A stretch of 14,072 nt of DNA from Oscillibacter sp. (GCA_017447005.1 JAFSOM010000372.1:1-14072); one strand, 5' to 3'; shown: positions 5,287 to 13,846, counted from the first letter of the stretch. Numbers and translations are program-made. Notes: generated by a model from the sequence alone, not told the origin.

Positions 5287-7199
5287 TTACCAAAATGAAG
5301 CGGCTGCGCGTCATGGCAATGTCCGCGCAGAAAGAGGAACTCTTAAAGGGCCTGCTTCAACTGGGATGCGTGGAAATCAGCGAACCGGAGGAGCGGTTAG
5401 CCGACCCCGAATGGGCCGCGCTGTTGCGCCGCGAATCGTCTGACCTGACGCGTACCAAGAGCGAACTGACGGATGTCAACGCCGCGTTGGAGGCCTTGAA
5501 GCGTTACGCCCCGGCGAAAGAAGGCTTGTTCGTCCTGCGCCGCGACGTGACCGAACACGAGTTCCTAAGCTCCAAAACCGTCGAGACCGCCCGCGCCGCA
5601 AGCGGGAAAATCAACGGACTCCTGCAAACGCTCTCCCGGCTCCAGAACGAGCGCAACCGTCTGAACGCACGGAAGGCCGCGCTTGTCCCGTGGGAATCGC
5701 TGGATATGCCCTTGGAGGACGCCGGAACGGAACATGTGACTTTCCGTCTGGAAACCTGTCCGGGCGGCGCGGACATCGGCGCGGCGCGGAACGCGTTGGG
5801 CGACCTTCCCGCCGAGATTTACGAGGTCAGCGCCGGACGCGAACAGACTTGCGCGTTGCTGATGTTCCACAAGTCCGCGGAGGACGACGTGCAGGAGATT
5901 CTCAGACCGTACAACTTCAGCGCGACGACGTTTCCGGGCGTGACGGGCACGGCGGCGGAGAATATCGCCGAACTTGACCGCGAACTGTCCGAGAACCAGT
6001 CCGCGCAGGACAACGCCGAGCTGGATTTGTCGCAGTGCGGCGACGACCGCGACGCGTTGCGCCTCTACGCCGACCGTCTCAACACGGAACTGCTCCGCGA
6101 GGAGAACGCCGGAAAACTCATGACCGACGGCGCGGTGATATTCTTCGAGGGCTGGGCGCCCGCCGAGAATATGCAGCCCGTGCGCAGTTTCCTTGACAGC
6201 AACAATTGCGCGTGGGACGAGGAGGAACCCGCCCCCGACGACAAGCCCCCCGTGGCCCTCAAAAACAACTGGCTTACGCGTCCGCTCAACATGGTCACCG
6301 AGATGTACTCGTTGCCGGACTACCGCAACGTCGACCCTAATCCGCTCATGGCGCCGTTTTTCATCCTGTTCTACGGTATCATGATGGCCGATATGGGCTA
6401 CGGCGCGCTGATGATTCTGGCTGGCCTGTACATCACGAGCAAGTACAAGCCCAAGGGAACCGCCGGACACCTCTTCGGCCTCTTGACGCTTTGCGGCGTC
6501 AGCACGTTCATCATGGGCGCGATTACGGGCGGCTTCTTCGGCGACTTCCTGACGCAAGTCGTCAAGCTCACCACGGGCGGCGACTTTACGCTCCCGGCCC
6601 TGTTCACGCCGCTGGACGATACCTTAATGATACTCGTCGGGGCCATGTGTCTGGGCTTCGTACAGATTCTCACGGGTATGGCAATCAGTTTCGCGCTCAA
6701 AATGCGGCGCGGTCAGGTCATGGACGCCGTCTTTGAGGAAGTCACATGGTGGGTCGTGTTCGCCGGACTGGGCCTCATGATTGCCAATATTACGCCCGTC
6801 GTTTTGATTATCGGCGGCGTGATGGTGCTCGCCGGGCCGATTGTCACCGGGAAGGGCTTCGGAAAAATTACGGGAATCTTCGGTTCTCTGTACAATCACG
6901 TCACCGGGTACTTCGGCGACATTCTGTCGTATTCCCGTCTGATGGCGCTCATGCTCGCCGGAAGCGTCATCGCGCAGGTGTTCAACACGCTCGGCGCGAT
7001 TCCCGGCAATATCGTCGTCTTCCTTATCATCTCCCTCGCGGGCAATACGCTGAACTTCGCCCTCAACCTGTTGGGCTGCTACGTCCACGACTTGCGTCTG
7101 CAATGTCTGGAATACTTCGGCAAGTTCTACGAGGACGGCGGTCAGCCGTTCCGCCCGCTGGCAATCAACACAAAATTCGTCGATGTGCAACCGTCGTAA
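5283..7199 (+). CDS. ntpI: V-type ATPase subunit I (membrane stator, a-subunit homologue)
   Basis: 638 residues, the usual length. The N-terminal half (about 1-335) is cytoplasmic with coiled-coil arms that contact the peripheral stalks. The C-terminal half has about seven membrane segments, starting near FFILFYGIMMADMGYGALM (about 360-378), a conserved family signature. R552 in GDILSYSRLMALMLAG is the essential arginine facing the rotor ring (yeast Vph1 Arg735 equivalent), through which ions pass between the half-channels and NtpK. The ending (YVHDLRLQCLEYFGKFYEDGG) is also typical. Translation starts at the ATG overlapping the ntpF stop, with only a weak AGAAGGG upstream, so coupling is expected. 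A 171-base gap to ntpK follows, the largest inside the operon. Confidence 0.96.
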   Translation: MITKMKRLRVMAMSAQKEELLKGLLQLGCVEISEPEERLADPEWAALLRRESSDLTRTKSELTDVNAALEALKRYAPAKEGLFVLRRDVTEHEFLSSKTVETARAASGKINGLLQTLSRLQNERNRLNARKAALVPWESLDMPLEDAGTEHVTFRLETCPGGADIGAARNALGDLPAEIYEVSAGREQTCALLMFHKSAEDDVQEILRPYNFSATTFPGVTGTAAENIAELDRELSENQSAQDNAELDLSQCGDDRDALRLYADRLNTELLREENAGKLMTDGAVIFFEGWAPAENMQPVRSFLDSNNCAWDEEEPAPDDKPPVALKNNWLTRPLNMVTEMYSLPDYRNVDPNPLMAPFFILFYGIMMADMGYGALMILAGLYITSKYKPKGTAGHLFGLLTLCGVSTFIMGAITGGFFGDFLTQVVKLTTGGDFTLPALFTPLDDTLMILVGAMCLGFVQILTGMAISFALKMRRGQVMDAVFEEVTWWVVFAGLGLMIANITPVVLIIGGVMVLAGPIVTGKGFGKITGIFGSLYNHVTGYFGDILSYSRLMALMLAGSVIAQVFNTLGAIPGNIVVFLIISLAGNTLNFALNLLGCYVHDLRLQCLEYFGKFYEDGGQPFRPLAINTKFVDVQPS

Positions 7200-7213
7200 A
7201 GCGCGGCGATTCA

Positions 7214-7292
7214 CGCGTAAGCCGTCCATATTCCGACGCGTAAAGCGGAAACTCGGCGCGTAAGCCGTCGAACCGGACGCGTAAAGCGGAAA
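7214..7292 (+). repeat. Helically phased GCGTAA repeats between ntpI and ntpK
   Basis: GCGTAA occurs at 7215, 7238, 7258 and 7279, spaced 23, 20 and 21 bases, close to two DNA turns. Copies 1 and 3 continue as GCGTAAGCCGTC, copies 2 and 4 as GCGTAAAGCGGAAA, so the region is two diverged copies of a unit of about 43 bases. Three of the four contain the palindrome ACGCGT. No promoter or terminator is obvious within it. It could be a protein binding array or an mRNA processing or stability segment. Confidence 0.6.
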
Positions 7293-7370
7293 ATTGGCGG
7301 TTGCCGCGAAAACTGATTCTGACGCGCTTTCCGGCGCGGAATCCAAAAACATTTCAGGAGGAACAAAACT

Positions 7371-7910
7371 ATGGATATGGATTTGAGCCTGATTCAGCAG
7401 GTCGAACTGCAAGCGCAGAGCGGTACTTTCCTCGGCCCTATCGGCGGACTGGCCCTCGCGCTGTTGGGCGCGGGTCTCGCCGCCGTCCTCTCCGGCATTG
7501 GCTCCGCCAAGGGTACCGGAATCGCCGGTGAAGCCGGTACGGGCCTTCTGTGTCAGGACCCGTCCAAATTCGGCAAGGTCATGATTCTGCAAGTCATCCC
7601 CGGCACGCAGGGCCTCTACGGTCTGGTCGTGTGGTTCTTCGCTATCTTCCGCATGGGCCTGCTCTCCGGCACGCTCCCCGAATTTACGGTTGCCCAAGGT
7701 ATGCAGTACTTCGCCGCCTGTCTGCCCATGGCCCTCGGCGGACTGTTCTCCGCTATCGCCCAAGGACGCGTCGCGGCGGGTTCCATTAACATCCTCGCCA
7801 AGAAGCCCGACGACTGGTCGAAAGGCATGGTGCTGTGCATTACCGTGGAGTTCTACGCGATTCTGTCCCTGCTGGCCTCCATGCTGATGATTATCAATAT
7901 CAGCGCCTGA
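7371..7910 (+). CDS. ntpK: V-type ATPase subunit K (proteolipid, c-ring), Na+-type
   Basis: 179 residues with four membrane helices in two duplicated hairpins, each with the SGIGSAKG / FSAIAQGRVAAG type motif. It forms the rotor ring that carries ions across the membrane. The ion site matches E. hirae NtpK residue for residue: I76 (backbone, Leu61 there), T79 and Q80 in PGTQGLYG, Q131 in AIAQGRV, and E160 in VEFYAIL (Glu139 there), with the same 29-residue spacing from Q131 to E160. These are the known Na+ ligands, so Na+ coupling is predicted. The first hairpin lacks its own carboxylate in helix 2 (the PGTQG position), as is normal for this duplicated form. The N-terminus is about 15 residues longer than E. 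hirae NtpK and the loop before helix 3 is 6 longer. AGGAGG (7356-7361) 9 bases upstream sets the start. Confidence 0.96.
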   Translation: MDMDLSLIQQVELQAQSGTFLGPIGGLALALLGAGLAAVLSGIGSAKGTGIAGEAGTGLLCQDPSKFGKVMILQVIPGTQGLYGLVVWFFAIFRMGLLSGTLPEFTVAQGMQYFAACLPMALGGLFSAIAQGRVAAGSINILAKKPDDWSKGMVLCITVEFYAILSLLASMLMIINISA

Positions 7911-7935
7911 CCCCCGCGGAAAGGGGTGTTCAAGA

Positions 7936-8550
7936 ATGAATGGAATTGAACGCATTACGCAGCGTATCGCCGTGGACGCGCAGGAGGAAATAAACGAAAT
8001 CTTGCGCAAGGGACGCCAAGAGGCGACGGAAATCACCGAACGTTTCCAAGCGCAGGCCGACGGCGAACGTACCGCCCTGACCGAACGTAACGAAAAGGCC
8101 GCCGCCGAACGCGAAGAGCGCCTTATCAGTATGGCGCAGATGGAGGCGCGGAAGGTCACGCTCGCGGCGCGTCAGGAAGTCGTAGAGGCCGCCTACGATA
8201 AGGCCCTCGAAAAGCTGTGCGACATGCCGGAGCACGTCTACATTGACACGCTGGCGGCGTTACTGGTCGCGGCGTCGGCGGGCGGCAAGGAAGAGGCGGT
8301 TTTCAATAAGAAAGACCGCGAACGCGTCGGACAGAAGGCCGTGGACAAGGCGAACGCCAAGGGCAAGACCATTACGCTGTCGAAACAGACCGCGGACATT
8401 CGCGGCGGCGTGATTCTCAAAGGCAAAAACGTAGAGGTCAACTGCGCCTTTGAAACGCTCGTGCGCTTACAGCGCGCGCAGACGGCGGGCGCGGTCGTCC
8501 GGACGCTCTTCCCGGAGAAAGCCGAACTGCGCAAAGCGCCGGCCTCGTAA
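7936..8550 (+). CDS. ntpE: V-type ATPase subunit E (peripheral stalk)
   Basis: 204 residues, normal for the family. The N-terminal 80 or so residues form a charged helix (ITQRIAVDAQEEINEILRKG and onward) that pairs with NtpF. The C-terminal part is a globular cap with the family's typical GGVILKGKNVEVNCAFETL segment and the LFPE ending, which docks on the non-catalytic face of the A3B3 head. AAGGGGTG sits 7 bases before the ATG, 25 bases after ntpK. A second ATG four bases later is out of frame and can be ignored. Identification rests on the C-terminal pattern and the operon position, which agree. Confidence 0.93.
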   Translation: MNGIERITQRIAVDAQEEINEILRKGRQEATEITERFQAQADGERTALTERNEKAAAEREERLISMAQMEARKVTLAARQEVVEAAYDKALEKLCDMPEHVYIDTLAALLVAASAGGKEEAVFNKKDRERVGQKAVDKANAKGKTITLSKQTADIRGGVILKGKNVEVNCAFETLVRLQRAQTAGAVVRTLFPEKAELRKAPAS

Positions 8551-8563
8551 GGGGGTTAGCGCT

Positions 8564-9562
8564 ATGCCGAAAGGAATCAGAGACACCGATTATTTAGCCA
8601 TTTCCACGCGCATTCGGGCCATGGAAAACAGTCTGGTCAACCGCGAGCGCATGGAACAGCTTCTCGACGCCCGTTCCGAAGAGGACACCGAAAAACTGTT
8701 GCAGGAGTGCGGCTATCCGGAACTCAATCCGCATGACCCCGACGCGATGGATAAGGCGATAGCCGACATCCGGGAGGAGACGTTCCGCGACCTCGCCGAC
8801 GGCGCCCCCGATACGCGCTACCTTGACTTTTTCCGCGTCCCCTACGACTACCACAACGCCAAAGCCGCCGTCAAGGGACTGGCCCTCGGCGCCGCGCCGG
8901 AGAAGATGTTCAGCGACTTGGGACGCGTCCCGGCGGCGGAACTCATGGAAGCCATACGCGCCGCCGACTATGACAGTCTCCCCGGCAAACTCGGCGCCGC
9001 CGTGCCGCAGGCGCGGGAGATTCTCGAAACCACCCGCGACCCGCAACTGAGCGACATCGCGCTTGACCGCTGGATGTACGCCGATTTGCAGTCCCTCGCC
9101 GACGAGACCGGAAGCGCGTTTCTGCAAGGCTATGCGCGTATCCGTATCGACGCCGAAAATCTGCGGGCGCTCGTGCGTACGTTGCGCATGGGCCGCAACG
9201 CCGACTTCCTCAAGGGCGTACTGCTCGACGGCGGCGAACTCGATACCGACAGCGTCCTAGCCGTCGCCAACGGCGCAAGCATGGCGGAGTTGTACGGCCC
9301 CACGGTCTTGCATGACGCCGCCGAAGCCGGAGAGGACGCCGTAAAGGGCGGTAGCCTTACAGCGTTTGAGAAGCTCTGCGACGACGCCGTGACGAATTAT
9401 CTGACGGCGGCGCAGTTCGTGCCGTTCGGCGACGCGCCCTTAGTGGCCTACCTCGCCGCCAAAGAGACGGAGTACGCCAATCTGCGCATTCTCCTGTTAG
9501 GCCGCGCCGCCGGACTGTCCGCCGACGTTATCCGCTCCCGGCTCCGCGCCGGGTACGTGTAA
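8564..9562 (+). CDS. ntpC: V-type ATPase subunit C (d-subunit homologue, rotor socket)
   Basis: 332 residues, all helical, made of the three-fold related bundles typical of subunit C/d. This funnel-shaped subunit sits on the K ring and receives the D/F shaft. Family marks are FFRVPYDYHNAKAAVKG (about 90-106) and the C-terminal LLGRAAGLSADVIRSRLRAG ending in YV. The frame is open further upstream into ntpE, but AAGGGGG (8549-8555), overlapping the ntpE stop, is correctly placed for the ATG at 8564, and homologues start with a similar short segment. The gap to ntpE is 13 bases. Its stop overlaps the ribosome binding site of ntpG. Confidence 0.93.
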   Translation: MPKGIRDTDYLAISTRIRAMENSLVNRERMEQLLDARSEEDTEKLLQECGYPELNPHDPDAMDKAIADIREETFRDLADGAPDTRYLDFFRVPYDYHNAKAAVKGLALGAAPEKMFSDLGRVPAAELMEAIRAADYDSLPGKLGAAVPQAREILETTRDPQLSDIALDRWMYADLQSLADETGSAFLQGYARIRIDAENLRALVRTLRMGRNADFLKGVLLDGGELDTDSVLAVANGASMAELYGPTVLHDAAEAGEDAVKGGSLTAFEKLCDDAVTNYLTAAQFVPFGDAPLVAYLAAKETEYANLRILLLGRAAGLSADVIRSRLRAGYV

Positions 9563-9573
9563 GGAGGGGGAGT

Positions 9574-9891
9574 ATGGCGACTACTTGGAGAATCGCCGTT
9601 ATCGGCGACTGGGAATCCGTCATGGGCTTTCAGGCCCTCGGGCTGGATACCTATCCCGTCACGACCCCCGAAGAGGCCCGGGAGAAAATCCGCGAACTTG
9701 CCAAGGCCGATTGCGCCGTCATCTATCTGACGGAACGGTTGGCGGTGGCCCTGCCCGATGTCATTTCCCGTTACAAGGACGAACTCCGCCCGGCGATTAT
9801 CCTGATACCGGGCCGGGAGGGTTCGTTAGGCGTCGGCAAGGAGAATATTCAGCGGGCGATTGAGCGCGCCGTCGGCGCGGACATCCTCTGA
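9574..9891 (+). CDS. ntpG: V-type ATPase subunit F (rotor shaft; NtpG in E. hirae)
   Basis: 105 residues. The Rossmann-like fold of subunit F is evident: IAVIGDWESVMGFQALGLDT, EEAREKI, CAVIYLTERLA, AIILIPGREGSLGVG and the closing RAVGADIL, all close to the family consensus. It binds subunit D to form the central shaft and influences ATPase activity. The ATG is preceded by AAGGAGGGGG overlapping the ntpC stop. The symbol follows E. hirae, where this subunit is NtpG; many annotations call it atpF. The 52-base gap to ntpA contains only that gene's binding site. Confidence 0.95.
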   Translation: MATTWRIAVIGDWESVMGFQALGLDTYPVTTPEEAREKIRELAKADCAVIYLTERLAVALPDVISRYKDELRPAIILIPGREGSLGVGKENIQRAIERAVGADIL

Positions 9892-9928
9892 CCGCTGTCC
9901 GGCAAGCTCCCCGAAACGTATCATTGAA

Positions 9929-9946
9929 AGAAGGGTTCTAATATTG
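9929..9946 (+). promoter_or_regulatory. Ribosome binding site and TTG start of ntpA
   Basis: AGAAGGG (9929-9935) is followed after 8 bases by TTG at 9944, whose next codons read SGKVVKVSGP, the usual start of V-type A subunits. The frame is open upstream, but those residues (out of frame with ntpG) look nothing like the family. The non-AUG start may slightly reduce initiation. Confidence 0.8.
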
Positions 9947-11716
9947 AGCGGTAAAGTAGTAAAAGTATCGGGGCCGCTGGTGGTGGCGACGGGCCTCGCG
10001 GACGCGAATATGTCCGACGTGGTGCGCGTCGGCCCCCAGCGCCTGATTGGCGAAATCCTGACCATGAAGGGCGACACCGCCTCGATTCAGGTCTATGAGG
10101 AGACATCCGGCCTCGGCCCGGGCGCGGAAGTCGTAACCACCGGGGCGCCCATGAGCGTCGAACTCGCCCCCGGCATGATTGAGGGCATTTACGACGGCAT
10201 TCAACGCCCGCTGGAACGTATCGTCGAAAAAGTCGGCGCGTGCATTACCAGAGGCGTCGAAGTCCCCGCCGTCGACCGTGAAAAGAAGTGGGACTTTGTC
10301 GCCGTCGCCAAACCCGGCGATAAGGTCATCGGCGGCGACGTTATCGGCACCGTACAGGAAACGCCCGTCGTACTCCACAAAATCATGATTCCGCCCTATA
10401 TGAAGGGCACGATTAAGAGCATACAGAGCGGCTCCTTCAACGTCACGGAGACCGTCGCCGTACTGAAAAAGGACGACGGCGAGGAAGTCCCCCTGACCAT
10501 GACGCAGAAATGGCCCGTGCGCGTGGGCCGTCCGTACACGACCAAGTACCCGCCCAAACGCCCGCTCTGCTCCGGTCAGCGCATTATTGATACGCTGTTC
10601 CCGATTGCCAAGGGCGGCACGGCGGCGGTACCCGGCCCGTTTGGCTCCGGTAAAACCGTCGTACAGCACCAGTTGGCGAAGTGGTCCGACGTGGACATCG
10701 TCATCTATATCGGCTGCGGCGAGCGCGGAAACGAAATGACCGACGTTCTGCGCGAGTTCCCCGAACTCAAAGACCCCCGCACGGGCGAAACGTTGATGAA
10801 ACGTACCGTTCTTATCGCCAATACGTCCGACATGCCCGTCGCGGCCCGCGAGGCGTCCGTTTACACCGGAATCACCATCGCCGAGTATTTCCGCGATATG
10901 GGCTATGACGTGGCGGTTATCGCCGATTCAACGTCGCGCTGGGCGGAAGCGTTGCGCGAAATGTCGGGCCGTCTGGAAGAAATGCCCGGCGAGGAAGGCT
11001 ACCCCGCTTATCTGGCGTCGCGTCTGGCGCAGTTCTACGAGCGCGCCGGAAGCGTCGAGTGTATCGGCTCCGACGAGCGCCGCGGCAGTCTGACGGCTGT
11101 CGGCGCGGTATCGCCTCCGGGCGGCGACCTCTCCGAACCCGTGTCACAGGCTACCATGCGTATCGTGAAAGTGTTCTGGGCGCTGGATTCGTCCCTTGCC
11201 TATCGCCGTCACTTCCCGGCTATCAACTGGCTGAACTCCTACTCCCTCTATCTGGATTCCCTGAAACCGTGGTTTGACGAGAACTTTGGCGAATCGTTCA
11301 TGAAAAACCGCGCTCAGGCCATGAGCATTCTCCAGAACGAGGCGAGCTTGAACGAAATCGTGCAGTTAGTCGGTAAGGATTCCTTGTCCCCCGCCGACCA
11401 ATTGACGTTGGAAACGGCGCGTATGGTTCGTGAGGACTTCCTTCAGCAGAACGCCTTCACGGACATTGACGGCTATTCGAGCTACGACCGCCAAGGCCGC
11501 CTGTTGGCCATGGTACTGGAATACGACAAGCTCTGCCGCGCCGCTATCGCCAAGGGCGCCGACGTTGCGAAACTGTTCGCCATTCCGGTACGCGAAACCA
11601 TCGGACGCGCAAAGAGCGTGCCCGCCGACGAGTATAAAGAGGCCTACGCGAAAATGCGGGAAGATATGGCCGCGCAGATTGAGGAAATCGCCGCGCAGGG
11701 AGGTGAAAACGCATGA
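9944..11716 (+). CDS. ntpA: V-type ATPase catalytic subunit A
   Basis: 590 residues from the TTG start, matching E. hirae NtpA in length. It is the nucleotide-hydrolysing subunit of the A3B3 head. Visible are the N-terminal barrel, the bulge domain unique to A subunits (about 115-185, including KPGDKVIGGDVIGTVQETPV), the P-loop GPFGSGKT at 231-238 (K237, T238), GERGNEMTDVL with catalytic E260, ADSTSRWAEALREMSGR with the Walker B aspartate D328, and VSPPGGDLSEPV plus FPAINWLNSYSLY. All catalytic residues are intact. A longer frame with an upstream GTG/ATG-like start at 9860 would lie inside ntpG and add non-homologous residues, so it is rejected. The stop overlaps the ntpB start as ATGA, which helps keep A and B at equal amounts. 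Confidence 0.97.
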   Translation: MSGKVVKVSGPLVVATGLADANMSDVVRVGPQRLIGEILTMKGDTASIQVYEETSGLGPGAEVVTTGAPMSVELAPGMIEGIYDGIQRPLERIVEKVGACITRGVEVPAVDREKKWDFVAVAKPGDKVIGGDVIGTVQETPVVLHKIMIPPYMKGTIKSIQSGSFNVTETVAVLKKDDGEEVPLTMTQKWPVRVGRPYTTKYPPKRPLCSGQRIIDTLFPIAKGGTAAVPGPFGSGKTVVQHQLAKWSDVDIVIYIGCGERGNEMTDVLREFPELKDPRTGETLMKRTVLIANTSDMPVAAREASVYTGITIAEYFRDMGYDVAVIADSTSRWAEALREMSGRLEEMPGEEGYPAYLASRLAQFYERAGSVECIGSDERRGSLTAVGAVSPPGGDLSEPVSQATMRIVKVFWALDSSLAYRRHFPAINWLNSYSLYLDSLKPWFDENFGESFMKNRAQAMSILQNEASLNEIVQLVGKDSLSPADQLTLETARMVREDFLQQNAFTDIDGYSSYDRQGRLLAMVLEYDKLCRAAIAKGADVAKLFAIPVRETIGRAKSVPADEYKEAYAKMREDMAAQIEEIAAQGGENA

Positions 11717-13092
11717 TTCGGGAATACAAAACCGTAGAGGAAGTCGTCAGCCCGCTGATGATGGTTCGCATGGTCGAGAACGTCACCTATGACGAACTGG
11801 TAGAGGTCGAACTGCATGACGGCTCCATCCGGCGCGGAAAGGTGCTGGAAGTCAACGGAGATACGGCGGTTGTACAGCTCTTCGAGAGCGCCGCCGGAAT
11901 CAACCTCGCCAACGCGAAAGTGCGTTTTCTGGGCCACCCGCTGGAACTGGGCGTATCCGGCGACATGCTGGGCCGCGTGTTTAACGGCATGGGTCAGCCC
12001 ATCGACGGCGGCCCCGAGATTCTCCCGGAAGAGTACCGCGACATCAACGGCCTTCCCATGAATCCCGCCGCCCGCGACTACCCCAACGAGTTTATTCAGA
12101 CGGGCGTCTCCACGATTGACGGCCTCAATACGCTGGTACGCGGTCAGAAACTGCCGATTTTCTCCGGCTCCGGTCTGCCCCACGCGAATCTGGCCGCGCA
12201 GATTGCCCGTCAGGCGAAAGTGCTGGGCGACGAGGGTTCCAACTTCGCCGTCGTATTCGCCGCCATCGGCATTACGTTCGAGGAATCGGAATTTTTCGTG
12301 AGCGAGTTCCGGCGTACCGGCGCCATTGACAGAACCGTGCTGTTCTCCAATCTGGCGAACGACCCCGCGGTAGAGCGTATTTCTACGCCCCGTATGGCCT
12401 TGACCGCCGCCGAGTATCTGGCGTTCGAAAAGAAAATGCACGTGCTTGTCATCATGACCGACATCACGAACTACGCCGAGGCCCTGCGTGAAGTCTCCGC
12501 CGCCAAAAAGGAAGTCCCCGGACGCCGCGGCTTCCCCGGCTACCTCTATACCGACTTAGCCACGCTCTACGAACGCGCCGGACGCCGCTTAGGGAATCCC
12601 GGCTCCATCACCATGATTCCCGTGCTGACCATGCCGGAAGACGACAAGACCCACCCCATCCCCGACTTGACCGGATACATCACCGAGGGACAGATTATTC
12701 TTTCCCGCGCCCTGTACCGTCAGGGGATTCACCCGCCCGTGGACGTGCTCCCGAGCCTGTCGCGTCTGAAAGACAAGGGCGTCGGCAAGGGCAAGACCCG
12801 TGAAGACCACGCCGACACCATGAACCAGTTGTTCGCCGCGTACTCCACCGGTAAGGACAACAAGGAACTCATGAGCATTCTGGGCGAGGCCGCGCTGACG
12901 CCGACGGATTTGCTCTACGCCAAGTTCGCCGACGAGTTCGAGCGGCGTTACGTGAATCAGGGCTACGAGGAAAACCGCTCCATCGAGGAGACCTTGAATC
13001 TGGGCTGGGAACTGTTGAGCATTCTCCCCAAGGCCGAGTTGAAGCGCGTCAAGCCCGAATTGATTGAGCGTTACTGGCCCAAGAAGGACTAA
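11713..13092 (+). CDS. ntpB: V-type ATPase subunit B (non-catalytic nucleotide-binding subunit)
   Basis: 459 residues, the standard length. It alternates with subunit A in the head. As expected for B, the P-loop is replaced by SGSGLPH (151-157), so it does not hydrolyse ATP. R351 in LPSLSRL is the arginine that reaches into the catalytic site of A. Other marks are FEESEFFVSEF, TDITNYAEALREVSAAKKEVPGRRG and the C-terminal LGWELLSILPKAELKRV. Translation starts at an ATG overlapping the ntpA stop, with GGAGGTG 7 bases upstream inside ntpA. No defect is seen. Confidence 0.97.
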   Translation: MIREYKTVEEVVSPLMMVRMVENVTYDELVEVELHDGSIRRGKVLEVNGDTAVVQLFESAAGINLANAKVRFLGHPLELGVSGDMLGRVFNGMGQPIDGGPEILPEEYRDINGLPMNPAARDYPNEFIQTGVSTIDGLNTLVRGQKLPIFSGSGLPHANLAAQIARQAKVLGDEGSNFAVVFAAIGITFEESEFFVSEFRRTGAIDRTVLFSNLANDPAVERISTPRMALTAAEYLAFEKKMHVLVIMTDITNYAEALREVSAAKKEVPGRRGFPGYLYTDLATLYERAGRRLGNPGSITMIPVLTMPEDDKTHPIPDLTGYITEGQIILSRALYRQGIHPPVDVLPSLSRLKDKGVGKGKTREDHADTMNQLFAAYSTGKDNKELMSILGEAALTPTDLLYAKFADEFERRYVNQGYEENRSIEETLNLGWELLSILPKAELKRVKPELIERYWPKKD

Positions 13093-13106
13093 GGAGGGGG
13101 TAAGCC

Positions 13107-13814
13107 ATGCCGAATGTCACGGTAAGCCCTACCAGAATGGAATTGACCCGCCTGAAAGGGAAATTGCGTACCGCACAGCGCGGGCATAAGCTCCTCAAAG
13201 ACAAGCGCGACGAACTCATGAAGCAGTTTCTGGACACCGTGCGGGAAGTCCGCGCCCTCCGCGCCGAGGTGGAAGCCGATTTAATGGCCGTCCACGGCTC
13301 CTTTACGGTAGCGTCCGCCCTCATGAGCGCGCAGTCCATCCAACAGGCGTTGATGTACCCCAAGCAGAGCGTCGAATTGACCATGGGCACGCAGAATATT
13401 ATGTCCGTCAACGTGCCCGTCTACAAGTTCGAGACGAAAACCAAGTCCGACGCCGACATCTACCCCTACGGTTTCGCGGGTACCTCCGGCGAACTCGACG
13501 ACGCCGTGGACGCGCTGGGGAAAGTGTTCCGGAAAATGCTCAAGCTCGCGCAGATTGAGAAGGCCGCCCAACTCATGGCGGAGGAAATCGAAAAGACGCG
13601 CCGCCGCGTCAACGCGCTGGAATACGTCATGATTCCCAACACGCAGGAGAGCATTCGTTATATCACGATGAAGCTCGACGAGAACGACCGCGCCACGACC
13701 ACGCGCCTGATGAAAGTCAAGGACATGATTTTGAAGGAAGCCATTGACGAAAGACGGGCGAAAGACGCGGAAGTTATGGGTAAAACGGGGGATTCCGGTA
13801 ACTTTTCCGTGTGA
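13107..13814 (+). CDS. ntpD: V-type ATPase subunit D (central rotor shaft)
   Basis: 235 residues, slightly longer than most (about 210). It forms the antiparallel coiled coil of the shaft: helix 1 begins PTRMELTRLKGKLRTAQRGH and KLLKDKRDELMKQF (a family signature), and helix 2 includes KTRRRVNALEYVMIPNTQ, also diagnostic, with a short less ordered segment between. The last 35 residues are charged and poorly conserved, accounting for the extra length. AAGGAGGGGG overlaps the ntpB stop and precedes the ATG by 6 bases. As the last operon gene it is followed by an inverted repeat over the stop codon and then a terminator. No ntpH or ntpJ homologue follows. Confidence 0.96.
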   Translation: MPNVTVSPTRMELTRLKGKLRTAQRGHKLLKDKRDELMKQFLDTVREVRALRAEVEADLMAVHGSFTVASALMSAQSIQQALMYPKQSVELTMGTQNIMSVNVPVYKFETKTKSDADIYPYGFAGTSGELDDAVDALGKVFRKMLKLAQIEKAAQLMAEEIEKTRRRVNALEYVMIPNTQESIRYITMKLDENDRATTTRLMKVKDMILKEAIDERRAKDAEVMGKTGDSGNFSV

Positions 13815-13846
13815 TTTCGGACAGTCTGAAAAGGCTTTACCGGAAT
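13792..13846 (+). repeat. Inverted repeat spanning the ntpD stop codon
   Basis: ATTCCGGTAA (13792-13801) is the exact inverse of TTACCGGAAT (13837-13846). Just inside, CTTTTC (13802-13807) pairs with GAAAAG (13828-13833). A second TTACCGGA-like copy (13847-13854) offers an alternative partner. The hairpin lies 35 bases upstream of the operon terminator and may protect the 3' end or act as a secondary stop. Confidence 0.55.

Noticed and set aside
7214..7292. CRISPR-like array
   Set aside because: Repeats are only 6-12 bases with 9-15 base gaps and no cas genes are near; unlike a CRISPR array.
6624..8159. 511-residue minus-strand reading frame across ntpI, ntpK and ntpE
   Set aside because: It covers three well-identified genes antisense, has no family features, and shows the Glu/His/Arg-rich composition expected from the opposite strand of GC-rich genes.
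8450..8563. Longer N-terminus for subunit C
   Set aside because: The extension lies within ntpE in another frame; the ATG at 8564 has the ribosome binding site and the family's start.
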